A stretch of DNA of 64,000 nt from Paulinella micropora. Taxonomy: Eukaryota; Cercozoa; Imbricatea; Euglyphida. Positions 55,782 to 63,862 of this stretch are shown here, in pieces. The stretch lies in NCBI GenBank assembly GCA_009731375.1, contig BJOX01000059.1:1091087-1155086 (forward strand), in the 5' to 3' direction. Both the position numbers and the translations under genes were made by a program. Numbering within the stretch: the stretch's first letter is position 1; each line of letters begins with the position of its first letter. Below the pieces are notes generated by a model. The model had not been told where the DNA came from. It saw only the letters and a program-made list of their open reading frames with translations, and made no database searches.

Positions 55782-56360
55782 TTAAAAATCCGTAATGTAC
55801 AGTGCCTTGTTAAAACGAGGTAGAAAACGGGCCGCTGTCTCTTCGGCTCCCGCCAGCCACAGGTAAGTTGTCCACTTGCCAGCTTCCACCACCGGCCAGC
55901 CCGCGTCCTCGTATGCTTGCCGGAAGCGGTAAGCCGGTATATAGGCCACGGCTATGACTGGTTCGCGGGTGGTCTTGGGCACAGGGAAAGACGTCCGCCC
56001 CATGCGCCGACAGGCGGCAAAGGGCGTGATCAGACGGTGGCGGTTGTGATACACGAAGCAGTAGTTGCAGTAGCCTTCGAGAGTTTTTCTCTGGCAGCAG
56101 TCGAAGCAGGTGTGCGCGCTCTTGCGTACCACGTCGCTGATGAGGCGCGGCAGCGACTTGGCGTTGAAGTTGAAGGTGGTGTTCAGGAACTTGTGCAAAC
56201 CGGCCAGCTCTCCGTTCTGCACTTTGCGCCGTTTCCATCGGCCGCGCGCAAACCGGTCCGTGTGTATTTTAAGGTATCGGATCGTGTGCGCGACCTCTCC
56301 GACTCGGAGGTAAGACAGCACTTCTACCAGGAGATCAGCTGGTAACGCGGCCAGTAGCAT
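55782..56360 (-). CDS. F-box protein with a Cys-rich zinc-binding segment, 192 aa
   Basis: Starts MLLAALPADLLVEVLSYLRV, a clear F-box (LP.DLL.EVLSYL). A basic patch (RFARGRWKRRKVQ) and a zinc-like cluster CFDCCQRKTLEGYCNYC follow, then an ordered C-terminal part (RFRQAYEDAGWPVVEAGKW). F-box proteins recruit substrates to SCF ubiquitin ligases; several large DNA viruses use them to redirect host protein turnover. There is no intron or break. The substrate is unknown. Confidence 0.65.
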   Translation of the reverse strand: MLLAALPADLLVEVLSYLRVGEVAHTIRYLKIHTDRFARGRWKRRKVQNGELAGLHKFLNTTFNFNAKSLPRLISDVVRKSAHTCFDCCQRKTLEGYCNYCFVYHNRHRLITPFAACRRMGRTSFPVPKTTREPVIAVAYIPAYRFRQAYEDAGWPVVEAGKWTTYLWLAGAEETAARFLPRFNKALYITDF

Positions 56361-56408
56361 TTTCTGGCCTCTGATATACGTATAAGGGCCAGAACTTTTG
56401 TTTTTTCT

Positions 56409-57803
56409 TTAAGAGCTGTCGTAACCGTCGGCGGGCGGCCCGCCACCTATGACGGGCGCGAGCGGTTTGACCTTCGTGCCCGCGTTGGTGTACGCGAACG
56501 TGTTTTTGAACGGCGTGATCATCTGGCTCTGCTGTGCAAACCGCTCCGCCGCCAGCTTCTCTGCCTCTCGGGTCTGGTCGTCCAACCGCTTGAGGATCTC
56601 CTTGTCCCGCTGGGCCATGGTCTTCCCGTCCTTTTTCAGGCGCTGTCTCGCGCGGTCGCCGTAAAAGAGCATTCGTTGCATCACTTCTCGCTCTTGGCGC
56701 GACATCCCCTTGAGCGAAGTCGGCAGCCAGCTCGGCGCGCGGTACGCCAGCTGTTTCAGTCTCTCTTGTTTCTGGACGTCCGCGCGGCTCGGCAACCTCG
56801 GCGGGTCGGGCCCTCTGAGGATGACTTCGCCGTCCGGCAACGAAGCGGGTGCGAGCCAGGACTTGTAATTGAACTCAAGCCGGTCGATGTGCTCGTGGTA
56901 AACCATTGCGGCATGTCGCGTCCCCACGTTGCGCTCGTCCGTCGCTTGAGCAAAGTGAGCCAGGAACTCTTTTTTGGGAAAGAGCTGTCCGTAGTTTTCC
57001 CACAAGTTGTTGAGGGTGCGCTGCACTTTCGAGTTGAACATGATGCAGTGTGACGTCTGTTCGCGCATAATCCTACATCACAGCATAATCTTTGCCATGT
57101 GCATGTAGAGGCAGAAAGAGAGTGACGGGCTCACGGAGTTGCGCCCAGTCAGGTACTGCACAGCAATGAAGATCGTTATATTCTGACAGACAAACACATG
57201 CACTCTTTTACAAGGCAAGCGACGCTAGAATGACTTTACATAATGTCGGTACGTCCCGAAGAAGTTCTGCATCCAGCGTTCGGTCGAGTCAATAATGCCA
57301 ACCAGGTCGTCAAAAACAATGAACGACGGCTCCAGGCACTTATTCTCGAGGTATCTGCGCTTGAGATTTTCGACGTAGTTCTGCAAGATGTCCATCCTGA
57401 ACCCTTCGTAGATCTTACAGTGCTGCTCGCTCGCAAAATGAAAAGAAAAGCTATTCTTGAACTTGGTGCGAACCATGATCAGGCCGTACTGGAAAGGGTC
57501 TTTCTTGCGTGCGCACAGGCTGTACAAGAGCCATTTCAGGAAATGGGTCTTGCCGCGTTCCGATTTTCCAACTAAAACGAACAGCTGTCCTGCCCCCTTT
57601 TCGCGCGGGTAGAACACTTCGATGTTCCGCTTGAACTCGGTCGGCTGCAGCTGCTCTGCCGGCTGCTGCTCTTTCTTCTTCTTCTTCTTGCCTTTGTCTT
57701 TCTGCTTGTCGACATATTCAAGTATCTTCTCCTCGATCGTCTTCTCGCCGAGCTGTTGCTCTGGCTCCTGCAGCCGTTCGACCGGGCCTTCTTGCTGCTG
57801 CAT
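56409..57803 (-). CDS. A32-type genome packaging ATPase in three exons, 427 aa
   Basis: Exons 57,803-57,240, 57,182-57,127 and 57,072-56,409 sum to 1,284 nt with an unbroken frame. Residues 1-60 are charged (KKKKKKEQQPAEQ). Walker A is LVGKSERGKTHF (79-86) and Walker B is FIVFDDLVG (161-169). The next family block reads GTYRHY|NITIFIAVQYLTG, interrupted by intron 1; intron 2 falls between NSVSP and IMREQTSHCIMF. The C-terminus includes NYKSWLAP and a long charged tail. It pumps DNA into capsids. If unspliced, two unrelated-looking ORFs result. The family is usually ~250-300 aa; here N- and C-terminal extensions are added. Confidence 0.85.
57073..57126 (-). other. Intron 2 (54 nt) of the packaging ATPase gene
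   Basis: The donor reads GTCACT, an atypical GT site; the acceptor reads TGATGTAG. Phase 2: CC|G restores a Pro codon and links NSVSP to IMREQ. Confidence 0.7.
57183..57239 (-). other. Intron 1 (57 nt) of the packaging ATPase gene
   Basis: Donor GTAAAG, acceptor TTTGTCTGTCAG. Phase 0, joining TYRHY to NITIF, which restores the expected RH..I...Q block of A32 ATPases. Confidence 0.85.
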
Positions 57804-57877
57804 TTTTTCCCTAGTAGAGATTGTGAGCAGGATAATTTTTTAATTTTCGCGGCAGTGTTTTTACAACAGCCAGCACG

Positions 57878-58132
57878 ATGCCCAAGCAATCCTGGAAAAC
57901 AAAGCATGCCGGCGCCGCGTTCACTAACAAGGCACCAGTGCCCTACAAAAAGAAGACAACTGGTTACGCGGGCGGTGGGTCGGCCGAGATGGCGGCCCGC
58001 ACTCGCCACATCATGAAACACGTAAACCCAGACCTGTCGACCGCGCTGGCCGTGCTCGACGATGACGCTATCGAACGTGCATTTAAGAACATAAAAGACA
58101 TCAATGCTAGGCTCGGGATTGAGTCCAAGTGA
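57878..58132 (+). CDS. Paralogue A of a tandem viral family, 84 aa
   Basis: Starts MPKQSWKTKHAGAAFTNKAP, then the family core PYKKKTTGYAGGGSAEMAAR and HIMKHVNPDLSTALAVLD. It is small and basic and ends in a short helix. The next gene repeats the core nearly exactly at both DNA and protein level. It heads a plus-strand run of genes that reaches the window end, divergent from the packaging ATPase. Role unknown; a capsid- or DNA-associated virion protein is plausible. Confidence 0.65.
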   Translation: MPKQSWKTKHAGAAFTNKAPVPYKKKTTGYAGGGSAEMAARTRHIMKHVNPDLSTALAVLDDDAIERAFKNIKDINARLGIESK

Positions 58133-58180
58133 GAGAGGTTTTTTTATATTCTAAAAATTTTACACGTGAAAACCTGAAAA

Positions 58181-58957
58181 ATGAAACGACGCGCCTTTAC
58201 CACCAATGCCCGCCTGCCTTTCAAGAAATGCCGCACGGGCTTTGCTGGGGGCGTGTCGGCCGAGATGGCGGCCCGCACCCACCACATCATGAAATTTGTC
58301 AACCCACAACTCTCGGCCGCCCTTGACCTGATCGACGCGCCCCGGGCGGTCAACGTACCAGTGCCAACAAGCGAGTCGAAACAAGTGGCGCGCTTGCTAG
58401 AGAAACTAACCAAAGCGCTCGGCTACGACGTCGCTCCGTACGTAATGAACCGGCAGGCCGCGCTAGTGCTAGTGCCGTCGGCCGCGCCGTCGGCCGTGCC
58501 CCTCGCGCCACCGCCACCGCCGCCTCCACCTCCGCCCTCGCAACCAAAGCCTCTCAAGATTGTCAAGAACACCGCTGCCCTCAAACCTAAAAAACAAGAG
58601 GCCGGTATCGACATGGCCGAGATCGTGGCACGCAGTGGCAAGCTGGCGACCGCCGTGGGCCCCGTCATCACCAAACAGGAGGAGAAGGACCTCCACACAC
58701 TGATAGATCGGTACAGACGAGACAGAGACAGCCACGGGCAGCTGTACCACGCCGCGAAGAGGCACGCGCTGAGCGAGGACAAGAAGGTGCCGGCCCCGTA
58801 CGGCGAGCAGCTTAGGGCACAGTTGGCCGAGTACGAGGCCAGGATCCAAGAGCTGCGGTCAGCGGCCAAGGCGGCAAAGCCTGACGAAGCCAAGCGGAAG
58901 CGCAAGCAGATAACACAGTACGAGAAACTAGTCCAACAAATCACAAAGTCACTCTAA
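58181..58957 (+). CDS. Paralogue B of the tandem family, 258 aa
   Basis: The N-terminus has the same core (LPFKKCRTGFAGGVSAEMAA, HIMKFVNPQLSAALDLID). After it comes a Pro-rich linker (APPPPPPPPPPSQPK), then a charged helical domain (KQEEKDLHTLIDRYRRDRDS) ending in a Lys/Arg-rich coiled coil. This is the paralogue-A module fused to a coiled coil, suggesting a shared targeting or docking N-terminus with different tails. Role unknown. Confidence 0.65.
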   Translation: MKRRAFTTNARLPFKKCRTGFAGGVSAEMAARTHHIMKFVNPQLSAALDLIDAPRAVNVPVPTSESKQVARLLEKLTKALGYDVAPYVMNRQAALVLVPSAAPSAVPLAPPPPPPPPPPSQPKPLKIVKNTAALKPKKQEAGIDMAEIVARSGKLATAVGPVITKQEEKDLHTLIDRYRRDRDSHGQLYHAAKRHALSEDKKVPAPYGEQLRAQLAEYEARIQELRSAAKAAKPDEAKRKRKQITQYEKLVQQITKSL

Positions 58958-58970
58958 AAAAACTTTTTTT

Positions 58971-58976
58971 TCTTGT
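58971..58976 (+). promoter_or_regulatory. TCTTGT motif upstream of 58,995
   Basis: Directly follows a run of eight T, 24 nt before the ATG. Confidence 0.55.
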
Positions 58977-58994
58977 CCTGGATTTTCAAAAAGA

Positions 58995-61391
58995 ATGCGC
59001 TATGTCAGCGGCGACGGCGAAGCGGCCGGCAGCTGGACGGGCCGGCCCAATGGCAGGTTCTTTGACTACCGGCCGCTGCCTTTCAAACAGCAGGGTAGCA
59101 ACAGCGGCGGCATTTTCGGAAATCTGGCCAAGGCCAAAGCCCTCATGCGCCATGTCAATCTCGATTACATGACCAGCCTGGTCGATGCCAAGCGCGAACT
59201 TAAGCCCGGCGCTCCTGTCGACAAAGGAGAAGGAAGTCGTAGCAGCAGCGCCAAGCCTGGCGGTCCTGTCGACAAAGAAGGAGGCGGTGGCGGCGGCGCC
59301 AAGCCAGAAGGTGGTCCTGAAGGAGGCGGCAGCGGTGGTGCCAAGCCTAGCACGAAACCGGAAAGCAAATTCGACGGAGCCGAGGCGCTGCAGTTGCCGG
59401 AGAACAACAACGAGGACACGTTCATGGCGGACGCGCCGCCAGCAGAGGACGCGAAAGAGGCGGAACCGGAGGCGAACGAAGGAAACCAGCTGCAGGCGGT
59501 CCCGCCCAAGTCGGCCGAGAAGACCCGTTCCACCAAAATCCAGGCCGAATACAAACGACTGGAATTCGAACGACATGAGCTAGTTCGACGGAAACNNNNN
59601 NNNNNTGCGCTGCTACTGACCGACACGGCCGCTGCCAACAACGAGGCGCGGCTCCAAGTCGGCCGGATCCAGAACAGCGCGAACAGCCAGCTGGCCATCG
59701 GGGCGGCTGAGACTGGCGCCAGGGTCGCGGGTGAGAGACAGGGCGCGATGCTCGGGACACAGGCGCGGGTAGGCAACATCCAGCGCCAGGCCCTGTTAAC
59801 ACAAGGCCAGGCGACCGACCAGCACAACGTCCAACAGGCGCGACAGAACGCAGAGGCTGCCAAGCTGTACATCGGCAGCCAGCAATCTGCTGTCAGGCAG
59901 GTCGAGGCCCTCGAAAACACTATCAAGGACTCCATTCAGATGTGGAAGGAGGGACAGAAGGGCCATGCCGCGTCGCAAATTGCAGACATCGCGTTTACCT
60001 TGACCGCGGCGCCAAACGGAAGCATCGACACCCTGGCGATAGAAAGCGGCACTACTGCGGCACCTCCAAGCGGCGCCAGCAGCAGCAGCAGCAGCAGTAG
60101 CTCGGCCCCGGACACCCGCCGCAAGTTTGCCCGGTTCGAGATGGAGAAAATGATGGAGACCATCGACAAGCTCACAAAGGAGGACGAATACTACGACTTG
60201 ACGGCGGCGGCCGAGACGTACGTGGCCGGCCTCGCAAATTTCTGCCTCAAGAACGCGGTCGAGCTAGAGGACGGGTTTACCAGCGTCGCGCAACAAGTAG
60301 CTCGCAAGCTGAGCGGCAAAGACGGTTATCTCGCGGAGAACGTGCGTGAGCAGCTCCGGGCTATTCTGAAACAGCTGAAACGGACGAGAGCCAACGACTT
60401 CGAAAACCCGGGCGACGAAGTCGACGACGGCAGCCTTAACATGGACGACGGCTGGCCGCCCGCCGAGGAAGAAGAGAAAGAAGAAGAGAAAGAAGGTGAC
60501 GGGGACAGCCCGATGGTATCGGAGCCGGACGCAAAAACTACTGTTCCGCCTCTACAATCACAGGCGCTTGTCAGCGTCCCTGTGGCCAGCATCAACAATA
60601 CCAGTAACATCGAACAGGTCAGCGCGCTGGCTAAGGACTACGTCAGCCAAGCGATGAAGGCTGCTGCCACGCCAAAGGAGGCCGTCGCGGGCATGAACAC
60701 GCAGCTACTGCACACAGACGCATCGGCTACGCCCAAAGGAAAAGCGTTTGTCGACGAGGTCAATAAACTCATCGGGTACCCTGCCAGGATGCTCGTCGAG
60801 TACAAGAAGGCAGGCACCGAAGAAGAGAAGAACAAGGCGGCCTTGCTTCTCTACGACAAGCTGGAGGACAAGACTGCACCTTCTTCCTCCGCCCAAAACA
60901 GCAACCAGCTCGTGTTGGCTAGCGATCGTGGTCTCAATTACAAACTGTTACACCAGCTCATTACAACGACACCGCCACAGGACGTCCCTGTTGTCGCGCA
61001 GATGGTCGTTGCCCCTTATGTCCAGGAATATCTCAAACACCCGGACAGGAAGGATGCACTTCACGCACAGTTAACAGAGCGGTATAGTCTCCTCTCAAAG
61101 ATGGGCAGTAACCAGAACCTGGAAGTCTTCGGAAAGAACCTGGCGCTGATCATGAGGACCGCGGGCGTGACGGCTGTGCCCGACCGCGTCGGGGCTCTCA
61201 AGGCAGCTAAGGCAGGTACAAGACGTAATCTAGAAAACGCCGGTTCCACACAGGCGTCGTCAAATAACACGAATACCGTGAAGGCTATCGAGGAAGGGAA
61301 GGCCACGAGCGTAAAAGATAGCGGCAAAAAGAGCAGGCTCAAGCTAAAAAACAAAAAACCAAAAGTTGATACTCAACTGATCACACAGTGA
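58995..61391 (+). CDS. Paralogue C, large probable virion protein, ~798 aa
   Basis: The N-terminus carries a diverged copy of the family core (YRPLPFKQQGSNSGGIFG, ALMRHVNLDYMTSL). A Gly/Lys/Ser spacer with repeated PGGPVDKE-like units follows, then a long Ala/Gln-rich helical region (AIGAAETGARVAGERQGAML), a Ser run, an acidic EEEEKEEEKEGDGD stretch and a basic tail. A 10-N gap (59,596-59,605) lies in a helical part; the frame continues across it. Length and composition suggest a scaffold, tegument-like or core protein. There is no enzyme motif. Confidence 0.6.
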   Translation: MRYVSGDGEAAGSWTGRPNGRFFDYRPLPFKQQGSNSGGIFGNLAKAKALMRHVNLDYMTSLVDAKRELKPGAPVDKGEGSRSSSAKPGGPVDKEGGGGGGAKPEGGPEGGGSGGAKPSTKPESKFDGAEALQLPENNNEDTFMADAPPAEDAKEAEPEANEGNQLQAVPPKSAEKTRSTKIQAEYKRLEFERHELVRRKXXXXALLLTDTAAANNEARLQVGRIQNSANSQLAIGAAETGARVAGERQGAMLGTQARVGNIQRQALLTQGQATDQHNVQQARQNAEAAKLYIGSQQSAVRQVEALENTIKDSIQMWKEGQKGHAASQIADIAFTLTAAPNGSIDTLAIESGTTAAPPSGASSSSSSSSSAPDTRRKFARFEMEKMMETIDKLTKEDEYYDLTAAAETYVAGLANFCLKNAVELEDGFTSVAQQVARKLSGKDGYLAENVREQLRAILKQLKRTRANDFENPGDEVDDGSLNMDDGWPPAEEEEKEEEKEGDGDSPMVSEPDAKTTVPPLQSQALVSVPVASINNTSNIEQVSALAKDYVSQAMKAAATPKEAVAGMNTQLLHTDASATPKGKAFVDEVNKLIGYPARMLVEYKKAGTEEEKNKAALLLYDKLEDKTAPSSSAQNSNQLVLASDRGLNYKLLHQLITTTPPQDVPVVAQMVVAPYVQEYLKHPDRKDALHAQLTERYSLLSKMGSNQNLEVFGKNLALIMRTAGVTAVPDRVGALKAAKAGTRRNLENAGSTQASSNNTNTVKAIEEGKATSVKDSGKKSRLKLKNKKPKVDTQLITQ

Positions 61392-61397
61392 TAAAAA

Positions 61398-61664
61398 ATG
61401 CAGCACCTGGCCTTCTTCGACCCGACCTTGGCCCTGGCCTTGGGCAAAGTCAACGAGACACAGTCGCGCGTCGCCTCGAAAAAGCGCAAGGAACGCGAGG
61501 ACGCCGAGAAAAAAGCGATTGAGGTTCTGCAGACTACAGTGGCCGAAGCACCCATCGAGAAAGTGTTCAAGCAGCCGGCCATTGCCGATGCCACCATTTT
61601 GCTGGAAGTGACACCTGAACAGGCCGCCCGCTGCGAACAGCAGCTGATTGGCGGCGGCAAATAA
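61398..61664 (+). CDS. Small charged protein, 88 aa
   Basis: Starts MQHLAFFDPTLALALGKVNE, faintly like the VNPDLSTAL part of the tandem family. A basic/acidic helix (SKKRKEREDAEKKAIEVLQ) and a compact C-terminus follow. It begins 6 nt after the previous stop, so it may be co-transcribed. Role unknown. Confidence 0.55.
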   Translation: MQHLAFFDPTLALALGKVNETQSRVASKKRKEREDAEKKAIEVLQTTVAEAPIEKVFKQPAIADATILLEVTPEQAARCEQQLIGGGK

Positions 61665-61678
61665 TTAAATTTTTTTTT

Positions 61679-61684
61679 TCTTGT
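61679..61684 (+). promoter_or_regulatory. TCTTGT motif upstream of 61,707
   Basis: Follows AATTAAA and a T run, 28 nt before the ATG. Confidence 0.55.
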
Positions 61685-61706
61685 CGGGTGATTTTTATAT
61701 ACGACC

Positions 61707-62300
61707 ATGAGCAACCGAGGCCCTACCGTGCCGCTAGTCAACACCGGCGAAGAAAAGACTGCCGCCGCCCAGGCCAACCAAGTCGAGCATGGTACCGAGA
61801 CCCGGCCGGTCATCCAGACCGACTCGCTCGCTACCAGCTCGATCATCTACTCGGCCCTGAAAGGAGTAACAGAAGGCGTCGAAGGGGATGAGCTGGATAA
61901 TCTCAAAAACATGCAGAGGGTGGCTCAGCGCCTGTCGCAAAACTCGCTGGCGCCTTGGTACAAAGGAGCGGTTTTGCTCGTGGGTACGCCCGTGGAGATC
62001 ACAGGCGTGTACGGAGCTCCTTTTTGCACCAAAAACTGCTGCACAACTCCTACGGCCACGGGATGGGGGGCCGACAACAAGGACATGCTGCCATGGCTGA
62101 CGGAAATCAGAAGAACGTACGGGAACAACTGGGAGGGCTGCATGCAGGTTTCGGCGTTCGTGGAACAGTACCAGGCGGCCAAGATCAGAGACCAGCAGTG
62201 GGCGGCTATCCCCGCGGTGTCTAAGCTCGATCGCCAGAACGGCTCGGTGCGCGGCTGGAACTCTATCCACACCGCCAACGAAGCCAAGTACTTGGTATAA
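61707..62300 (+). CDS. Unknown protein, 197 aa, probable virion component
   Basis: A polar N-terminus is followed by a helical stretch (ELDNLKNMQRVAQRLSQNSL) and a globular domain with a CTKNCC cysteine cluster, LPWLTEIRRTYGNNWEGCMQ and a C-terminal GWNSIHTANEAKYLV. There is no membrane helix or known motif. It has its own TCTTGT motif and sits in the plus-strand run. Confidence 0.5.
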   Translation: MSNRGPTVPLVNTGEEKTAAAQANQVEHGTETRPVIQTDSLATSSIIYSALKGVTEGVEGDELDNLKNMQRVAQRLSQNSLAPWYKGAVLLVGTPVEITGVYGAPFCTKNCCTTPTATGWGADNKDMLPWLTEIRRTYGNNWEGCMQVSAFVEQYQAAKIRDQQWAAIPAVSKLDRQNGSVRGWNSIHTANEAKYLV

Positions 62301-62311
62301 AGAAATTTTAA

Positions 62312-62317
62312 TCTTGC
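62312..62317 (+). promoter_or_regulatory. TCTTGC motif upstream of 62,336
   Basis: Variant of the TCTTGT motif after AAATTTTAA, 24 nt before the ATG. Confidence 0.45.
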
Positions 62318-62335
62318 GGCCGTAAGAGCAAAGAG

Positions 62336-63010
62336 ATGACAGACCCGTTTGCTAACCTCGAGCCGCCTACCGCTGAACTTCTCCCTCCTCTCCCCCCTCC
62401 GCCGCCGGTCGCCGAAGTCAAGCAGCCGGCGGCCAAGCGACGCAGGACGGCCGCTCCGTCTCAAGCGAGCCTGGCACGGCGCCTGGCCGCGCCATCGTCG
62501 TCAGCAGCGGGGCCGGAAGACCCAGTGCTGCGCGATGACCCGAACTACAGGCTCTTGTGCGCTTACGGCCGCAGTGCCCTGATTGGACCCAAGCTCAAAA
62601 AGGCGCACATCAACTGTGACCCAAAAGCCCTGCGCAGGCTGCCCAGACAGAAGCTGCCGCTGTTGCTGGACGAAGTCGAGGAAGTGCTGGAAGGCGAACT
62701 GTCAGGCGAGCTAGCGGACGCCGTGCTCAAGCAAGGCCTAGTGTGCCTCGAAAACTTGGTGGCGAACCGGTCGCGTTACCAAATCTCGGGCACGACCGAG
62801 GCCTGCTTTGCCAATGACCGGTGGTGTTTCTTGCTCGAGCGGGCCAAGCTGCGCGCGGGCATCGGGCTGCAGCGCCTGGACCCTATGACTGAACTAGCTC
62901 TGCTGACTGCGCAAACGGCCGCCATCACTCATGCCAAAAACACGATGTTTGTAGCACAGCCTGTAGCTAGCCATGCTACCAATCTGGACGCGCCCGCGCC
63001 CGAGAAGTAG
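62336..63010 (+). CDS. Unknown protein, 224 aa
   Basis: A disordered Pro/Ala N-terminus (LPPLPPPPPV) is followed by a basic AKRRRTAAPSQ stretch that looks like a nuclear signal, then a helical domain (RLPRQKLPLLLDEVEEVLEG; NDRWCFLLERAKLRAGIGLQ). No family is recognised. Complete and unbroken. Confidence 0.55.
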   Translation: MTDPFANLEPPTAELLPPLPPPPPVAEVKQPAAKRRRTAAPSQASLARRLAAPSSSAAGPEDPVLRDDPNYRLLCAYGRSALIGPKLKKAHINCDPKALRRLPRQKLPLLLDEVEEVLEGELSGELADAVLKQGLVCLENLVANRSRYQISGTTEACFANDRWCFLLERAKLRAGIGLQRLDPMTELALLTAQTAAITHAKNTMFVAQPVASHATNLDAPAPEK

Positions 63011-63073
63011 ATCAATAAAAAAAAATTTATTTTGTTGTGCGCCAATTAAACATCCCCCCTCCGGAAAAGAAAA

Positions 63074-63538
63074 ATGACCGAAATGGTGAGCGACCTGTTT
63101 TCTCTTGAAAACTTTGCTCGGTCCAGCACGGCGGCCGCGTTTGCCTACGTGGCCGCCCCGGTCGTGATCCCCGGCAACACTTATTTCAGCCTCTCGGCTG
63201 TCCCCGGCTTGAGCGGCGTCGTCGTCGAAAAGAGCAAGGGGCTAGCGGTAGTGGCTTTCTTGACTGCCACCGCCATCGATTTAATCCAGTCGCGCGTGCT
63301 GAACCGCACGAAAGAAGGCCGGCTAGCCGCTTACCCATCCCTCGCCGTGCACGTGGTTGGTGGAGGCATGCTGTTTGCTATGCTGCCCAAGCTCATGGGC
63401 AGCGGCCAGTTTGGGCTAGTAAGCGACGGAGACGCTGCCAAACAGCTGTTTTTGATTGGCGCACTGTCGGAGGTGTTTAGTCAGTACTTCTACGAGGGCT
63501 ACCTGAACCCCGCGGCCCAAGGACACTACCGCTTCTAA
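63074..63538 (+). CDS. Small multi-pass membrane protein, 154 aa
   Basis: Starts MTEMVSDLFSLENFARSSTA. Hydrophobic stretches lie at about residues 20-32, 55-72 (GLAVVAFLTATAIDLI) and 95-112 (AVHVVGGGMLFAMLPKL), plus a Gly/Ala-rich stretch near the end. It is likely inserted in an internal or virion membrane, which many nucleocytoviruses have. Family unknown. Confidence 0.6.
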   Translation: MTEMVSDLFSLENFARSSTAAAFAYVAAPVVIPGNTYFSLSAVPGLSGVVVEKSKGLAVVAFLTATAIDLIQSRVLNRTKEGRLAAYPSLAVHVVGGGMLFAMLPKLMGSGQFGLVSDGDAAKQLFLIGALSEVFSQYFYEGYLNPAAQGHYRF

Positions 63539-63550
63539 ACAAAAAAAGAA

Positions 63551-63556
63551 TCTTGT
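63551..63556 (+). promoter_or_regulatory. TCTTGT motif upstream of 63,578
   Basis: Follows an A run; 27 nt before the ATG. The downstream TATAGCTAGTCTAGA resembles the TATCATCTAGTC after the motif at 52,754. Confidence 0.55.
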
Positions 63557-63577
63557 ATAGCTAGTCTAGAGTGAACA

Positions 63578-63862
63578 ATGCCAGTGGAAGAAGAAGCTCT
63601 GCTGGCCTGGGCTTTGATCATCACAACCGCTATCATCGTGGTCACCTGTTGCAAGCGGCTCTTGCGCCCATCAATCTCGTGCGACCTCGACAAGCCGCTG
63701 CCCACACACTACGTGACGCTCGATGACATCCTCCGGCGGCCTTACCAAGCGCCAAGCGCTGCAGAAGCTCTTTGCGGACCTGGAGACTGTGCTGGACAAC
63801 TGGGGGCTGCTGTCTGCAGGCGAGAGCAAGGACCTGCGGATGCAGTGGAACTTAGGTCTTGA
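63578..63862 (+). CDS. Single-pass membrane protein, up to 94 aa
   Basis: An N-terminal acidic MPVEEEA is followed by one transmembrane helix (LLAWALIITTAIIVVTCCKR) and a tail ending LPTHYVTLDDILRR in clearly protein-like sequence. After about 63,730 the frame becomes composition-driven while another frame takes over, so the true end may be earlier or involve an intron. Confidence 0.5.
   Translation: MPVEEEALLAWALIITTAIIVVTCCKRLLRPSISCDLDKPLPTHYVTLDDILRRPYQAPSAAEALCGPGDCAGQLGAAVCRREQGPADAVELRS

Noticed and set aside
56409-57068. Independent gene starting MREQTSHCIM
   Set aside because: It is explained better as exon 3 of the packaging ATPase, which it completes in frame.
58995-61391. Major capsid protein of the GC-rich virus
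   Set aside because: The protein is helical, charged and low complexity with no jelly-roll-like pattern; it shares an N-terminal tag with two smaller proteins instead.
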